From: an uncultured Ignavibacteria bacterium
Lineage (GTDB): Bacteria > Bacteroidota > Ignavibacteria > Tepidaquicellales > Tepidaquicellaceae
Length of the DNA stretch: 52,277 nt
Reading direction: 5' to 3'
Assembly (NCBI GenBank): GCA_937872315.1
Contig: CALMST010000245.1
Span: 1 to 52,277 of the forward strand
Shown here in pieces: positions 44,909 through 52,277 of this stretch. The notes beneath the pieces are model-generated. The model ran no database searches, was not told the origin of the DNA, and saw nothing but the letters and a program-made list of their open reading frames with translations. Position 1 is the stretch's first letter. Each line of letters opens with the position of its first letter. A program made the translations under genes and the position numbers.

Positions 44909-45375
44909 ATTTATCTGTCAATTCCGTTTATTAGTTAATACCTGAATTCAAAATATTGTTGAGTTTGTTATCAGTGAATATTTGTAATAACCGGATTTAA
45001 ATGTAATTAATGATTTTATAAAATATCCGGTTCTTTATGTATCTGATTTTTGCAAGATACTTATTTTGTAAAATTATATATAGTCTAATTATCATAAGAA
45101 ATCATAATGAAATTAATTATTCTATATATAATTGAAAAATTTTATAATTGATAAAATAATGGATCTCAAATCTGAATATTTTATCATATGCCGGTAATTG
45201 ATAAATTTAATTACAAACAGCTGAAATATAATTGCAAGGATCCCAGGCGGATATCATGAAAAAATTACATCCGGAAAAAAATCAGATCAGATTTAAAGAG
45301 AATAAAACGGAATTAAAAATTGTACATGGAGAATCTAACCAGATATTAAATTGAATATAATTTCTTCAAAAAATA
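44909..45375. other. Intergenic region without recognised gene
   Basis: A 467-base AT-rich spacer. Two very short frames occur (23 codons from about 45188 and 32 codons from about 45256), in different frames and with no family resemblance. I would not call them genes. Confidence 0.45.
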
Positions 45376-46434
45376 TTATTTGGTTAATGGTTCATTTGAA
45401 TTCACCCATTTAACAAGTAATGTATATCCTACCGACATTACGATCGCTCCCGTAAAAAGCCCTATAAAGCCGGATAATACACATCCTCCTATGACACCTA
45501 AAAATATTACAAGCATTGGAACCGGGGCATTTTTTCCCAGCATTAAAGGTGTGAGAAAATTATCAGAAATACTGACTGCCAACAGTGATATTGTCCAGAT
45601 TACCGCAGGTATAAATTCTTTGACCGAAAAAAAATAAATCATAACGGGTACTGTAACTATAAATACCGGTAATTGAAGTACAGCCAGAACAAATACGATC
45701 ATTGTCCAGATCCCCGCAAAAGGTACCCCTGCCAGTAAAAAAACAATTCCGTTTAATAAAGCAAGAACCATGGCTTCACCAATTACACCTTTTACTACAC
45801 TTCTGACTGTCCTTTCTGTAACATCAGCAATTTCATCTCCGATCTTTCCGCCTATCTTTCTGAAAAATTTAAGCATGTATTCATTTATCCCACCTTTTGA
45901 TAAAAGTACTCCGGCGATTACAAGAGAAATTAAAATCTGCAAAATTCCTCTGGTTGCTCCTAAAATTCCATTTCCGATATAACTTCCTACAGAAAGTATC
46001 TCGTTTTTAAATTTCAGAATTAACTGTTCCAGGTTAACATGCGCATTTTGCCATAATGTAAAAATGTTTTCACCTATCAATGGCCATTGTTTTACATTAT
46101 CTGTTGGAGGAGGTATTTTCAGATCACCATTGTTGTATTTCAAACTTAGCACTTTTATTTCATCTATTAGTTCACTGACCATATATCCGGCCGGAAGTAC
46201 AATGATAATAAATATGCCTGAAATTATAATAAGTGAAGCAAGCTTTGGACTTCCTTTTAATTTATTAGTAAGTTTGGTGTGAAGAGGAGAAAATGCAAGC
46301 GCAAGAATCAAACTCCATAATACAATGCTGGCAAATGGCGCAAGAATAAGAAGGCACCAGACAATTATGCCTAACAGAAAAATTAACTGGATTGTTATTT
46401 CGAAGATTGGTGTATTCAGAGTTTGATTTTTCAT
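45376..46434 (-). CDS. AI-2E family (PerM-type) membrane transporter
   Basis: A 352-residue integral membrane protein with about seven to eight hydrophobic helices. The family block around residues 209-225 (RTVRSVVKGVIGEAMVLALLNGIVF) and GVPFAGIWTMIVFVLAVLQL, plus C-terminal SDNFLTPLMLGKNAPVPMLVIFLGVIGG, match the AI-2E/PerM exporter family (TqsA, YdiK, YhhT). Substrate is unproven for most members. No quorum-sensing genes are nearby. It is divergent from the next gene with 161 bases between. Confidence 0.88.
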   Translation of the reverse strand: MKNQTLNTPIFEITIQLIFLLGIIVWCLLILAPFASIVLWSLILALAFSPLHTKLTNKLKGSPKLASLIIISGIFIIIVLPAGYMVSELIDEIKVLSLKYNNGDLKIPPPTDNVKQWPLIGENIFTLWQNAHVNLEQLILKFKNEILSVGSYIGNGILGATRGILQILISLVIAGVLLSKGGINEYMLKFFRKIGGKIGDEIADVTERTVRSVVKGVIGEAMVLALLNGIVFLLAGVPFAGIWTMIVFVLAVLQLPVFIVTVPVMIYFFSVKEFIPAVIWTISLLAVSISDNFLTPLMLGKNAPVPMLVIFLGVIGGCVLSGFIGLFTGAIVMSVGYTLLVKWVNSNEPLTK

Positions 46435-46595
46435 ATTATTATATTTGAGAAATTAGTTGCAGAAATTACTTTTTATATAAGCTAAATTAAATGAATTTTT
46501 AAAATTATATATTAATGCTAATATTTACATCTTTAATAAAATTATTTAAGTCAGACCCTGAATTATTTGTCCGGCTGAATATTGAATAAAAAAAT

Positions 46596-46982
46596 ATGAT
46601 ACCGGCTGCAAAATGGATAGTGATTTTTTTCGGAATATTTTTGATATCTGCCGGATTTTTAATGCTGTTTGCTCCCGGAAAAGCCAGAGAATTATTAAGA
46701 AAAGCCGGAAGTACAGATCTTATAAATTATTCTGAGATAACAATAAGGATGATCCCTGCAGCAGCGATGATCCTATATTCTGAAATGTCTGAATATCCTG
46801 CGTTATTCAATTTATCGGGCTGGTTTATGATCTTTACATCGGTTGTGCTTTTTTTCATTCCCCGCAGGTTGCATCACAGTTATTCTTTGAAATGTGCGGA
46901 TATTCTGAAACCTGTTTATTTAAAAATGTTATCTCCGGTTTCAATATTTTTTGGAATATTTCTTATTTACTGTATAATTTGA
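46596..46982 (+). CDS. Small multi-pass membrane protein
   Basis: A 128-residue protein with four hydrophobic helices (WIVIFFGIFLISAGFLMLF, ITIRMIPAAAMILY, FMIFTSVVLFFIPRR and SPVSIFFGIFLIYCII). No family recognised. The ATG at 46596 opens the first helix almost at once. It stands between the AI-2E gene (minus) and a GNAT gene. Confidence 0.7.
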   Translation: MIPAAKWIVIFFGIFLISAGFLMLFAPGKARELLRKAGSTDLINYSEITIRMIPAAAMILYSEMSEYPALFNLSGWFMIFTSVVLFFIPRRLHHSYSLKCADILKPVYLKMLSPVSIFFGIFLIYCII

Positions 46983-47036
46983 CGGATATTTTTATTGCAA
47001 AAAAAATATACGATCTGTAATTAATCATTCTGAAAT

Positions 47037-47534
47037 ATGATACATACTGCCCGGCTTTTTTTAGAGCCGCTTTCTGTAAAAGACAGTGACTTTATAATTG
47101 AACTGGTGAATACCAAAGGCTGGAGATCATTCATAGGCCATCGTAATATCAACACAAGGACCGAAGCTGCTGCATATATAAACAAATACGCCAGCGAAAA
47201 TGATACAAATATCTGGACAGTGAAACTAATAGAAACAAAAACTCCGATCGGTATAATCACTCTTTTAAAACGGGAATATCTGAAACATAAAGACTTAGGG
47301 TTTGCATTTCTGCCTGAATATTTTAATAAAGGCTATGCTTTTGAAGCTTCAGACGCTGTCTTAAAAGATCTCAATAAGAAAAATAAGTGTGAGATTATTG
47401 AGGCAATTACAGTTCCGGAAAATTTGAGCTCTGTCAGGTTGCTTAAAAAACTTGGATTTGATTATGATAAAGAAATTATGGTTGATAATAAAATAATGTG
47501 TGCATATATTTTTGAAATGACAGATCAGTTGTAA
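47037..47534 (+). CDS. GNAT acetyltransferase, RimJ/RimL-like
   Basis: A 165-residue protein: TARLFLEPLSVKDSDFIIELVN is the RimJ/RimL N-terminus, GFAFLPEYFNKGYAFEASDAVLKDL contains motif A (NKGYA) and VPENLSSVRLLKKLGFDYDKE motif B. Members acetylate ribosomal proteins or small molecules; acceptor unknown here. Start ATG at 47037. Confidence 0.9.
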   Translation: MIHTARLFLEPLSVKDSDFIIELVNTKGWRSFIGHRNINTRTEAAAYINKYASENDTNIWTVKLIETKTPIGIITLLKREYLKHKDLGFAFLPEYFNKGYAFEASDAVLKDLNKKNKCEIIEAITVPENLSSVRLLKKLGFDYDKEIMVDNKIMCAYIFEMTDQL

Positions 47535-47774
47535 TATGGATTTTGAATAATTTAAATTACTGTCTTATTATGCCGGAAAATTTTTTGTGGTTTTTATTTT
47601 TTTGAGTTACATTTGTAGAATTATATTTGCTGATTAAAACATTCTCTGCAACATTGATTTCTGAAATTACAGACCTGACTTTAAGAAAATATCATTATCC
47701 ATAAAATTATTATTCCGTCTGATAAAAATACAACTTATGTGTATTTTAAATATCAGCTTTTTTTAAAAAAAATT

Positions 47775-48116
47775 ATGACACCTAAGCAAGTTGCGGAAGC
47801 ATTTTCTAACGGAAAGTTCGATGTTGCATTTCCTTTTTTAGCAGATAACATAGAATGGACAGTGGCAGGGAAGGATAAATATATAGGCAGGGAAAGTGTA
47901 ATTGAAAATTGCATAAAGACTGAGGAATATTTTAAAACTGTCACTACTGATTTCAAAACGTTTAACATTATAGAAGAAAATCAATGTGTGGTAATAAACG
48001 GTACGGCAGAATTTTTAAAAGATAATAAAAGACTTGCTTTTATCTTTGCCTGTGATGTGTATGAATTTAATTCGGAGAATAAGCTGGAGAAAATAACTTC
48101 TTATTGTATTGAATAA
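47775..48116 (+). CDS. SnoaL/NTF2-like domain protein
   Basis: A 113-residue NTF2-fold protein. MTPKQVAEAFSNGKFDVAFPFLADNIEWTVAG is the standard SnoaL-like start, followed by GRESVIENCIKTEEYF and the C-terminal strand ACDVYEFNSENKLEKITSY. These fold types bind small ligands or act as isomerases; the role is unknown. Alternative GTG start at 47739 adds 12 unsupported residues. Confidence 0.85.
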   Translation: MTPKQVAEAFSNGKFDVAFPFLADNIEWTVAGKDKYIGRESVIENCIKTEEYFKTVTTDFKTFNIIEENQCVVINGTAEFLKDNKRLAFIFACDVYEFNSENKLEKITSYCIE

Positions 48117-48153
48117 CAAATAAAATTAAAATAAATATAAAAGTAAAAATAAA

Positions 48154-48525
48154 ATGATCACACTGAAAAAAACCGGAAGTTATAATTGTTTAAGAAATTT
48201 ATTCATGGTTATGTTTTTGTTTATATCCTTTTCATATGCAACAGCACAGGATGCAGATTATGATTTTTCAGGAAACTGGAAATCTAATCAGGGTCCTATA
48301 GTGCTTATCTCAAAATCAGGAGACTCTTTTAAAGGAGAAAATGTGGAACATAATAAAGTTGTACTTGAAGACTTAAAATATACTGACGGTAAATGGACTG
48401 GTGTTTTAATAAAACCTCAGGATGGAAGCAGGTATGACTGCACAGCAGTTGTTAATGGAAATAAACTGGAATTCACCGTAAGGAAAGGACTGTTTTCCAA
48501 AACCATAACCTGGATTAAACAATAA
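48154..48525 (+). CDS. Exported DUF2147-like protein
   Basis: A 123-residue exported protein. A signal peptide (about 1-31; LFMVMFLFISFSYATAQ) is followed by DFSGNWKSNQGPIVLISKSG and KWTGVLIKPQDGSRYDCTAVVNGNKLEFTVRKG, resembling the W...G..y.p..g..Y.c strands of DUF2147. The DUF assignment is an inference from this pattern. Function unknown. Periplasmic or surface-bound. Confidence 0.65.
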   Translation: MITLKKTGSYNCLRNLFMVMFLFISFSYATAQDADYDFSGNWKSNQGPIVLISKSGDSFKGENVEHNKVVLEDLKYTDGKWTGVLIKPQDGSRYDCTAVVNGNKLEFTVRKGLFSKTITWIKQ

Positions 48526-48601
48526 ATTATGTAAATTTTTCAAAAGAATAACGGGATTGTTAAAAAGTCTGATTCGTATGTTAAATAAATAATTAATTAA
48601 A

Positions 48602-48874
48602 ATGATCACAATAGTATTTTCACATGCGGTAAAAAATTTTCCGGAATGGAAAAAAATATTTGATGCAAATGCAGGACACAGGGCGAAAGCCGGAGTTGTT
48701 ATCACAGGTTTTTTTTAGTTAGTTGATGATCCGGACATGGTGACAATGACAGGTAATATACCATGTACAGAGGACTTTATGGAATTTAATTCGGATCCCG
48801 AACTGATATCCGAGATACAAAAAACCGGAGTCATTGGAATTCCTGAAGTTAAGATACTGAATAAAGTCGAATAA
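48602..48874 (+). pseudogene. Small cyclase/monooxygenase-like gene interrupted by in-frame TAG
   Basis: A 91-codon frame from ATG 48602 to TAA 48872-48874 is open except for a TAG at 48716-48718. The first 38 residues (MITIVFSHAVKNFPEWKKIFDANAG and so on) and the residues after the stop (LVDDPDMVTMTGNIP, EIQKTGVIGIPEVKIL) read as one continuous domain resembling small ferredoxin-like (ABM/cyclase-type) proteins such as those with VKDFxKWxxxFD and DPxMV motifs. The frame is kept on both sides, so the simplest cause is one nonsense change (for example CAG to TAG) or a base-call error; a run of eight T precedes it. Confidence 0.6.
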
Positions 48875-48957
48875 TGTATGCTTCTCTTAAGTTTACTTTT
48901 ATATAATTAAGCATTCCTGATATTTCTGAAGCTGATCAGTTTTAAACAAAATAATTA

Positions 48958-49335
48958 ATGAACACATTAGGATATTTCGAAATTCAGTCTTCCCAACCGG
49001 AAAGAGAAATTAAATTTTATGAAACAATCTTCGGATGGATATTCATAAAGGAAAATTTTGTACCAATTGAATATTACAGAATTGAAACCGGGACTATTTA
49101 TGGAGGTCTTCTAAAGAGACCGGCAAAAATTCCTCCTCCCGGATCAGGAACTAATGCGTTTGTTTGTTCTATTGAAGTTGCGAATTTTGATGAAACAAGT
49201 AAGCTCATCACAGATAACGGTGGGAAAATAGCTTTGGCTAAGTTTGCAATTGCGGGTCGCTGCTGGCAGGGATATTTCAATGATCAGGATAATAATACTT
49301 TCGGTATCTTTGAAGCTGATAAAGATGCCGGATAA
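48958..49335 (+). CDS. VOC-family (glyoxalase/bleomycin-resistance fold) protein
   Basis: A 125-residue protein with a single VOC domain: LGYFEIQSSQPEREIKFYETIFGWIF, ETGTIYGGLLKRP, and the C-terminal YFNDQDNNTFGIFEAD. The set of residues fits the VOC subset of metal-binding or ligand-binding proteins, but the usual first-strand His is replaced by Glu (FEI), so the metal site is unsure. Substrate unknown. Start ATG at 48958. Confidence 0.88.
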   Translation: MNTLGYFEIQSSQPEREIKFYETIFGWIFIKENFVPIEYYRIETGTIYGGLLKRPAKIPPPGSGTNAFVCSIEVANFDETSKLITDNGGKIALAKFAIAGRCWQGYFNDQDNNTFGIFEADKDAG

Positions 49336-49425
49336 AATTTTTCTTGCGGGAAAATCTGAAGATAAAAAAAAAGTTATGAGCATTAGCGCTTTTTAAACAT
49401 CAATATTAAAAAATAATATTCAGAA

Positions 49426-50229
49426 ATGTTAAAAAATAAAAATTTGTATAATAAAATCACATTGGTTAAAGTATCATTTGCATTATGCGTAATGATATTT
49501 CTCAATACATCAAACGCACAAAATCAAACTGAAAATAATATGAATAAAAAAGTATTGTTCGTAGTCACAAGCCATGACAAATTAGGCGATACCGGAGAAA
49601 AAACCGGTTTCTGGACAGAAGAATTTGCCGCTCCTTATTATGCATTATCAGATGCGGGAGTTTTAATAGATATTGCCTCACCTCTTGGCGGACAGCCTCC
49701 GGTTGATCCTAGAAGCGCTGAACCTTCATCCGCAACTGAAGACACTAGAAGATTTGATTCTGATAATGAGCTTCAGGATAAAATAAGTAAAACATTAGTG
49801 CTTTCAGAAGTGGATCAGTCTGGCTATGACGCTGTCTTTTACCCCGGCGGTCACGGACCATTATGGGATCTTGCAACAGATAAAAATTCTGAAGAGTTGA
49901 TTGCTTCATTTTATGAAAATGGAAAACCTGTAGCATTCGTTTGTCATGCTCCGGGTGTTTTAAAAAATGTAAAAGTAAACGGTGAATATTTAGTAAAGGG
50001 TAAAAAAGTTACCGGGTTTACAAATACCGAGGAAGCTGCTGTCGGATTGAAAGATATTGTTCCTTTCTTGCTGGAAGATGAACTTGAGAAAAACGGAGCA
50101 GAATTCTCTAAAGCCGATAACTGGCAGCCTTACGTTGTTGAAGATGGATTGCTGATCACAGGTCAGAATCCTGCTTCATCAAAATTAGTTGCAGAAAAAT
50201 TACTCGAACAGTTGAATGCCGGTAAATAA
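49426..50229 (+). CDS. Exported DJ-1/Hsp31-like (type 1 glutamine amidotransferase-like) protein
   Basis: A 267-residue protein of the DJ-1/PfpI superfamily. After a signal peptide (about 1-31, SFALCVMIFLNTSNAQ), KKVLFVVTSHDK, TGFWTEEFAAPYYA, FYPGGHGPLWDLA and FVCHAPGVLKNVKV are present; Cys173 with adjacent His174 is the nucleophile elbow and the Glu of TEE (about 65-66) the partner. These are features of the Hsp31/YhbO type: deglycase, glyoxalase III or chaperone activity has been reported for relatives. Export is unusual for the family and suggests a periplasmic role. Confidence 0.9.
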   Translation: MLKNKNLYNKITLVKVSFALCVMIFLNTSNAQNQTENNMNKKVLFVVTSHDKLGDTGEKTGFWTEEFAAPYYALSDAGVLIDIASPLGGQPPVDPRSAEPSSATEDTRRFDSDNELQDKISKTLVLSEVDQSGYDAVFYPGGHGPLWDLATDKNSEELIASFYENGKPVAFVCHAPGVLKNVKVNGEYLVKGKKVTGFTNTEEAAVGLKDIVPFLLEDELEKNGAEFSKADNWQPYVVEDGLLITGQNPASSKLVAEKLLEQLNAGK

Positions 50230-50317
50230 ATATCGGTCTCATCTAATGTTGTTTTGAAGCAGCAAACAGAATTACATATCCCGGATCGGTAAACAGAAAG
50301 ACGCAATATTGTGCATT

Positions 50318-50533
50318 ATGGATAAATCAAAAGTTAAATTTATAAAAAGGTTTATTTTCAGATATGGAGAAAATTTTATGTTGAACAATAAAGCAGATTT
50401 CTTAATATCATATGAACTAAATCTTTACAATTTCTTCAAAGATTATAAAGGCAAACAGAATGTGCTTGCGCGGATTCCTTCCATAGTTATATTATTCAAT
50501 GATCCCGTTGGTAATGCATTTGAAGATATTTAA
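50318..50533 (+). CDS. Possible small protein, 71 residues
   Basis: A short frame (MDKSKVKFIKRFIFRYGENF ... NDPVGNAFEDI) with ATG at 50318 and an alternative TTG nine bases earlier. Lys/Phe-rich and no family recognised. It occupies part of a 684-base stretch otherwise without genes. It could be real or a chance frame. Confidence 0.3.
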   Translation: MDKSKVKFIKRFIFRYGENFMLNNKADFLISYELNLYNFFKDYKGKQNVLARIPSIVILFNDPVGNAFEDI

Positions 50534-50913
50534 ATAAAACCGGCAATCAAAGTCCTTGTATATATAGATTGTAAATGGATTTTATGGGAATCACGTGAAC
50601 CTGTTCCCTGAGACATCATTCGGCTGAAACCCGGGGATATAAGTCATTTTCAAAAGGCAGTTCTTAGATCCGAAATTACATTATTGTTCAAGCAATGGAT
50701 GACACTATTAGCTTATGGTATTTTTAATCCGGACAAATCAAATACAAAGTAAAATAAGTTTTCCGGAAGTTTACAAAGATATTATTGAGATAACCAATCT
50801 TTAAATAATTTTTTTCCGGATTCATCCATAAACGGTCAAAGAGCATAATCTGAATTTTCAAATGAGATTAAAGGAATTTTAAAAAAAATATCAAAACAAT
50901 ATATATTCCCGGA
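50534..50913. other. Intergenic region without recognised gene
   Basis: About 380 AT-rich bases ahead of the glycosyltransferase gene. No tRNA, hairpin or family-like frame is seen. The promoter of the downstream gene probably lies here. Confidence 0.45.
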
Positions 50914-52188
50914 ATGAAAAATATCTTACTAACCACTTACGGATCTCACGGAGATCTTCATCCATATCTAACACTTGGAAGCTTGCTTGTAAAAGCCGGG
51001 TATAAAGTTTCGATCGCTACTATATTTTTATATAAAGAGAATGTAGAAGCAATCGGATGTGAATTCATTAATCTTCGTCCAAACGTAGATGAGATAGGAC
51101 CTGAAGAAGAATGGACAAAAAAAGTGAATGACAGTTTTAAAGGCGCTGAATATATTGCCCGTGAACTCATAATTCCTTATTCAGAAGAAAATTATAATAC
51201 GCTAATGCAGGCAACAGAAAATTGCGATCTTATCATTTCGCATGTGCTGACCTTTTTTTCACCTATAGTTGCGGAGAAGAGAGGCATTCCCTGGCTGACT
51301 GTAATGCTGCAGCCGTCAACAATAATGTCTGCATATGATCCGCCCGCTTTTTCTTTTGCAGTGAATTTACCGGAATATAAATTTTTAGGTCCGGGATTCT
51401 TTAAATTACTTTTTAAAGTATTTTCAAAATTTTCATATAACTGGTTTAAGCCGATTTATGAATTACGCAAAAAGGAAGGTTTAAAGAATATTTTTGCCAA
51501 TCCACTCATGAAATATTTTTCACCTTATGGAACTCTGATATTATTTCCAGAATCTTTTGCCGCACCGCAGGAAGACTGGCCGGTAAATTGTTATCAGCTT
51601 GGCTTTCCTTTATATTCGGATCCGGAAAGTACTCTTTCAGGTAAAGTTTCCGGCTTTCTGAATCAGGGTGATGAACCGGTAGTATTTACTCTTGGCTCTG
51701 CTGTTGTACAGATGAAAAGCGATTTTTTTAAGATCGCTTACAAAGCGGTAAAGCAAACCGGTATCCGCGCAATTTTTCTTATTGGTGAAAACCAGGATCA
51801 TATTACTGATGAAATGACAGCAGATTCCCGGGTATGTATTTCGGGATATGAATCGTATCCGCTTCTATTTTCTAAGTGTAAAGCAATAGTTCATCAGTGC
51901 GGTATCGGCACAACATCTCAGGCGCTCTTATCGGGAAAACCGCAGATTATGATCCCGTTTGCGCACGACCAGCCGGATAATGCGCATCGGGTGAAGAATC
52001 TTGGCTGCGGAGTAATAGTCTTTGCTAAAAAGTTGAGTACGGAAAGACTGGTCAAAGCCATAAATGAGATCACAAACAAACAATATTCCATTGCAGCAGA
52101 GAAATACAGGGAAGAACTTTTAAGGAATGATTTTGAGAAGAATTTTTCGAAAGCTGTAGAATCAATATTTGATAAGTTTAAAAAGTGA
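50914..52188 (+). CDS. GT1-family glycosyltransferase (MGT/UGT-like)
   Basis: A 424-residue GT-B fold enzyme. The N-terminal acceptor domain starts MKNILLTTYGSHGDLHPYLTLGSLL, the H/D-containing motif of macrolide-, sterol- and rhamnosyl-transferases. The C-terminal donor domain has PVVFTLGSAVVQ and CISGYESYPLLFSKCKAIVHQCGIGTTSQALLSGKPQIMIPFAHDQPDNA, with the conserved HxGxGTT and DQ. Donor and acceptor are unknown; rhamnolipid- or steroid-like acceptors are possible for the family. ATG at 50914. Confidence 0.92.
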   Translation: MKNILLTTYGSHGDLHPYLTLGSLLVKAGYKVSIATIFLYKENVEAIGCEFINLRPNVDEIGPEEEWTKKVNDSFKGAEYIARELIIPYSEENYNTLMQATENCDLIISHVLTFFSPIVAEKRGIPWLTVMLQPSTIMSAYDPPAFSFAVNLPEYKFLGPGFFKLLFKVFSKFSYNWFKPIYELRKKEGLKNIFANPLMKYFSPYGTLILFPESFAAPQEDWPVNCYQLGFPLYSDPESTLSGKVSGFLNQGDEPVVFTLGSAVVQMKSDFFKIAYKAVKQTGIRAIFLIGENQDHITDEMTADSRVCISGYESYPLLFSKCKAIVHQCGIGTTSQALLSGKPQIMIPFAHDQPDNAHRVKNLGCGVIVFAKKLSTERLVKAINEITNKQYSIAAEKYREELLRNDFEKNFSKAVESIFDKFKK

Positions 52189-52228
52189 ATAGTTTTAGGT
52201 AAAACCAATTACCTGAATTATTTATCAA

Positions 52229-52277
52229 ATGAAAAATCTACATATAATTACAAACCCTGAAGTTGAAACTAAATTCA
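52229..52277 (+). CDS. Start of a CDS truncated by the window edge (perhaps DUF1801)
   Basis: ATG at 52229 opens a frame still open at the end of the window (MKNLHIITNPEVETKF). NPEVxxxF at this position is typical of YdhG/DUF1801 N-termini, but 16 residues are too few to be sure. Confidence 0.4.
   Translation, partial: MKNLHIITNPEVETKF

Noticed and set aside
45188-45354. Two tiny frames of 23 and 32 codons in the spacer before the AI-2E gene
   Set aside because: Different frames, no ribosome site, no family resemblance; length expected by chance in AT-rich DNA.
50534-50913. Mixed-composition spacer considered for tRNA or SRP RNA
   Set aside because: No cloverleaf, T-loop or SRP core motif can be built from it.

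Overview
The window is an AT-rich bacterial chromosome segment, probably from the Ignavibacteria or a neighbouring Bacteroidota/Chlorobi-group lineage. The best evidence is a canonical type IX secretion (T9SS) C-terminal sorting domain (ENYPNPFNPST ... SSGFYFYRLESG) on the 733-residue protein at 24353-26554. Other support comes from lipoproteins, outer-membrane barrels, an Asp-box protein with a dockerin-like tail, weak Shine-Dalgarno sequences and many TTG starts. I see no phage, transposase, CRISPR array, rRNA or tRNA.

Layout. 1-1924 (minus): rpsP (3' end outside the window) and ffh. 2741-5230: secreted Asp-box repeat protein followed by a terminator. 5575-6518: rnhB and a yraN-like gene, overlapping by 4 bases. 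6624-7460 (minus): an exported barrel-like protein. 7909-15853 (plus): a cold-shock gene with its own terminator, then a colinear run of an unknown 145-residue protein, ybeY, a smg/DUF494 gene, topA, a tldD/tldE-like pair and a xerC/D-type recombinase. 15976-23553 (minus): a membrane methyltransferase, an MtnX/SerB-like phosphatase, smc, and a GH2-like membrane protein whose stop lies one base before the smc start. 24044-30171 (minus): a small coiled-coil protein, the T9SS cargo protein, a GNAT acetyltransferase, a lipoprotein MsrA and an oligopeptide-binding lipoprotein. 30485-40964 (mostly plus): acyl-CoA ligase, DUF2165 protein (minus), dihydrolipoamide dehydrogenase, a YtxH/DUF948 pair, cupin, P-type cation ATPase, DUF2892 protein, a Cys/Met PLP enzyme and an OsmC protein. 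41341-44908 (minus): three surface or outer-membrane genes. 45376-52277: AI-2E family transporter, small membrane protein, GNAT, SnoaL-like protein, DUF2147-like exported protein, a nonsense-interrupted gene, VOC protein, exported DJ-1/Hsp31-like protein, GT1 glycosyltransferase and the start of a further gene.

How the genes work together. Most are housekeeping genes for protein targeting, ribosome maturation, topology and segregation, central metabolism and envelope maintenance. Redox and sulfur themes recur (MsrA, OsmC, PLP C-S lyase, DJ-1). No classical defence or mobile system is visible.

The less expected structure is: a family of heptanucleotide tandem repeats at several intergenic sites, abutting stop codons or lying 14 bases before start codons; a GH2-like fold that has lost both catalytic glutamates and carries a six-helix membrane tail, coupled to smc; a Tat-signal TldD beside a signal-less TldE; a P-type ATPase with Gly at a usual M6 metal-ligand position; and a cluster of repeat-bearing surface proteins.
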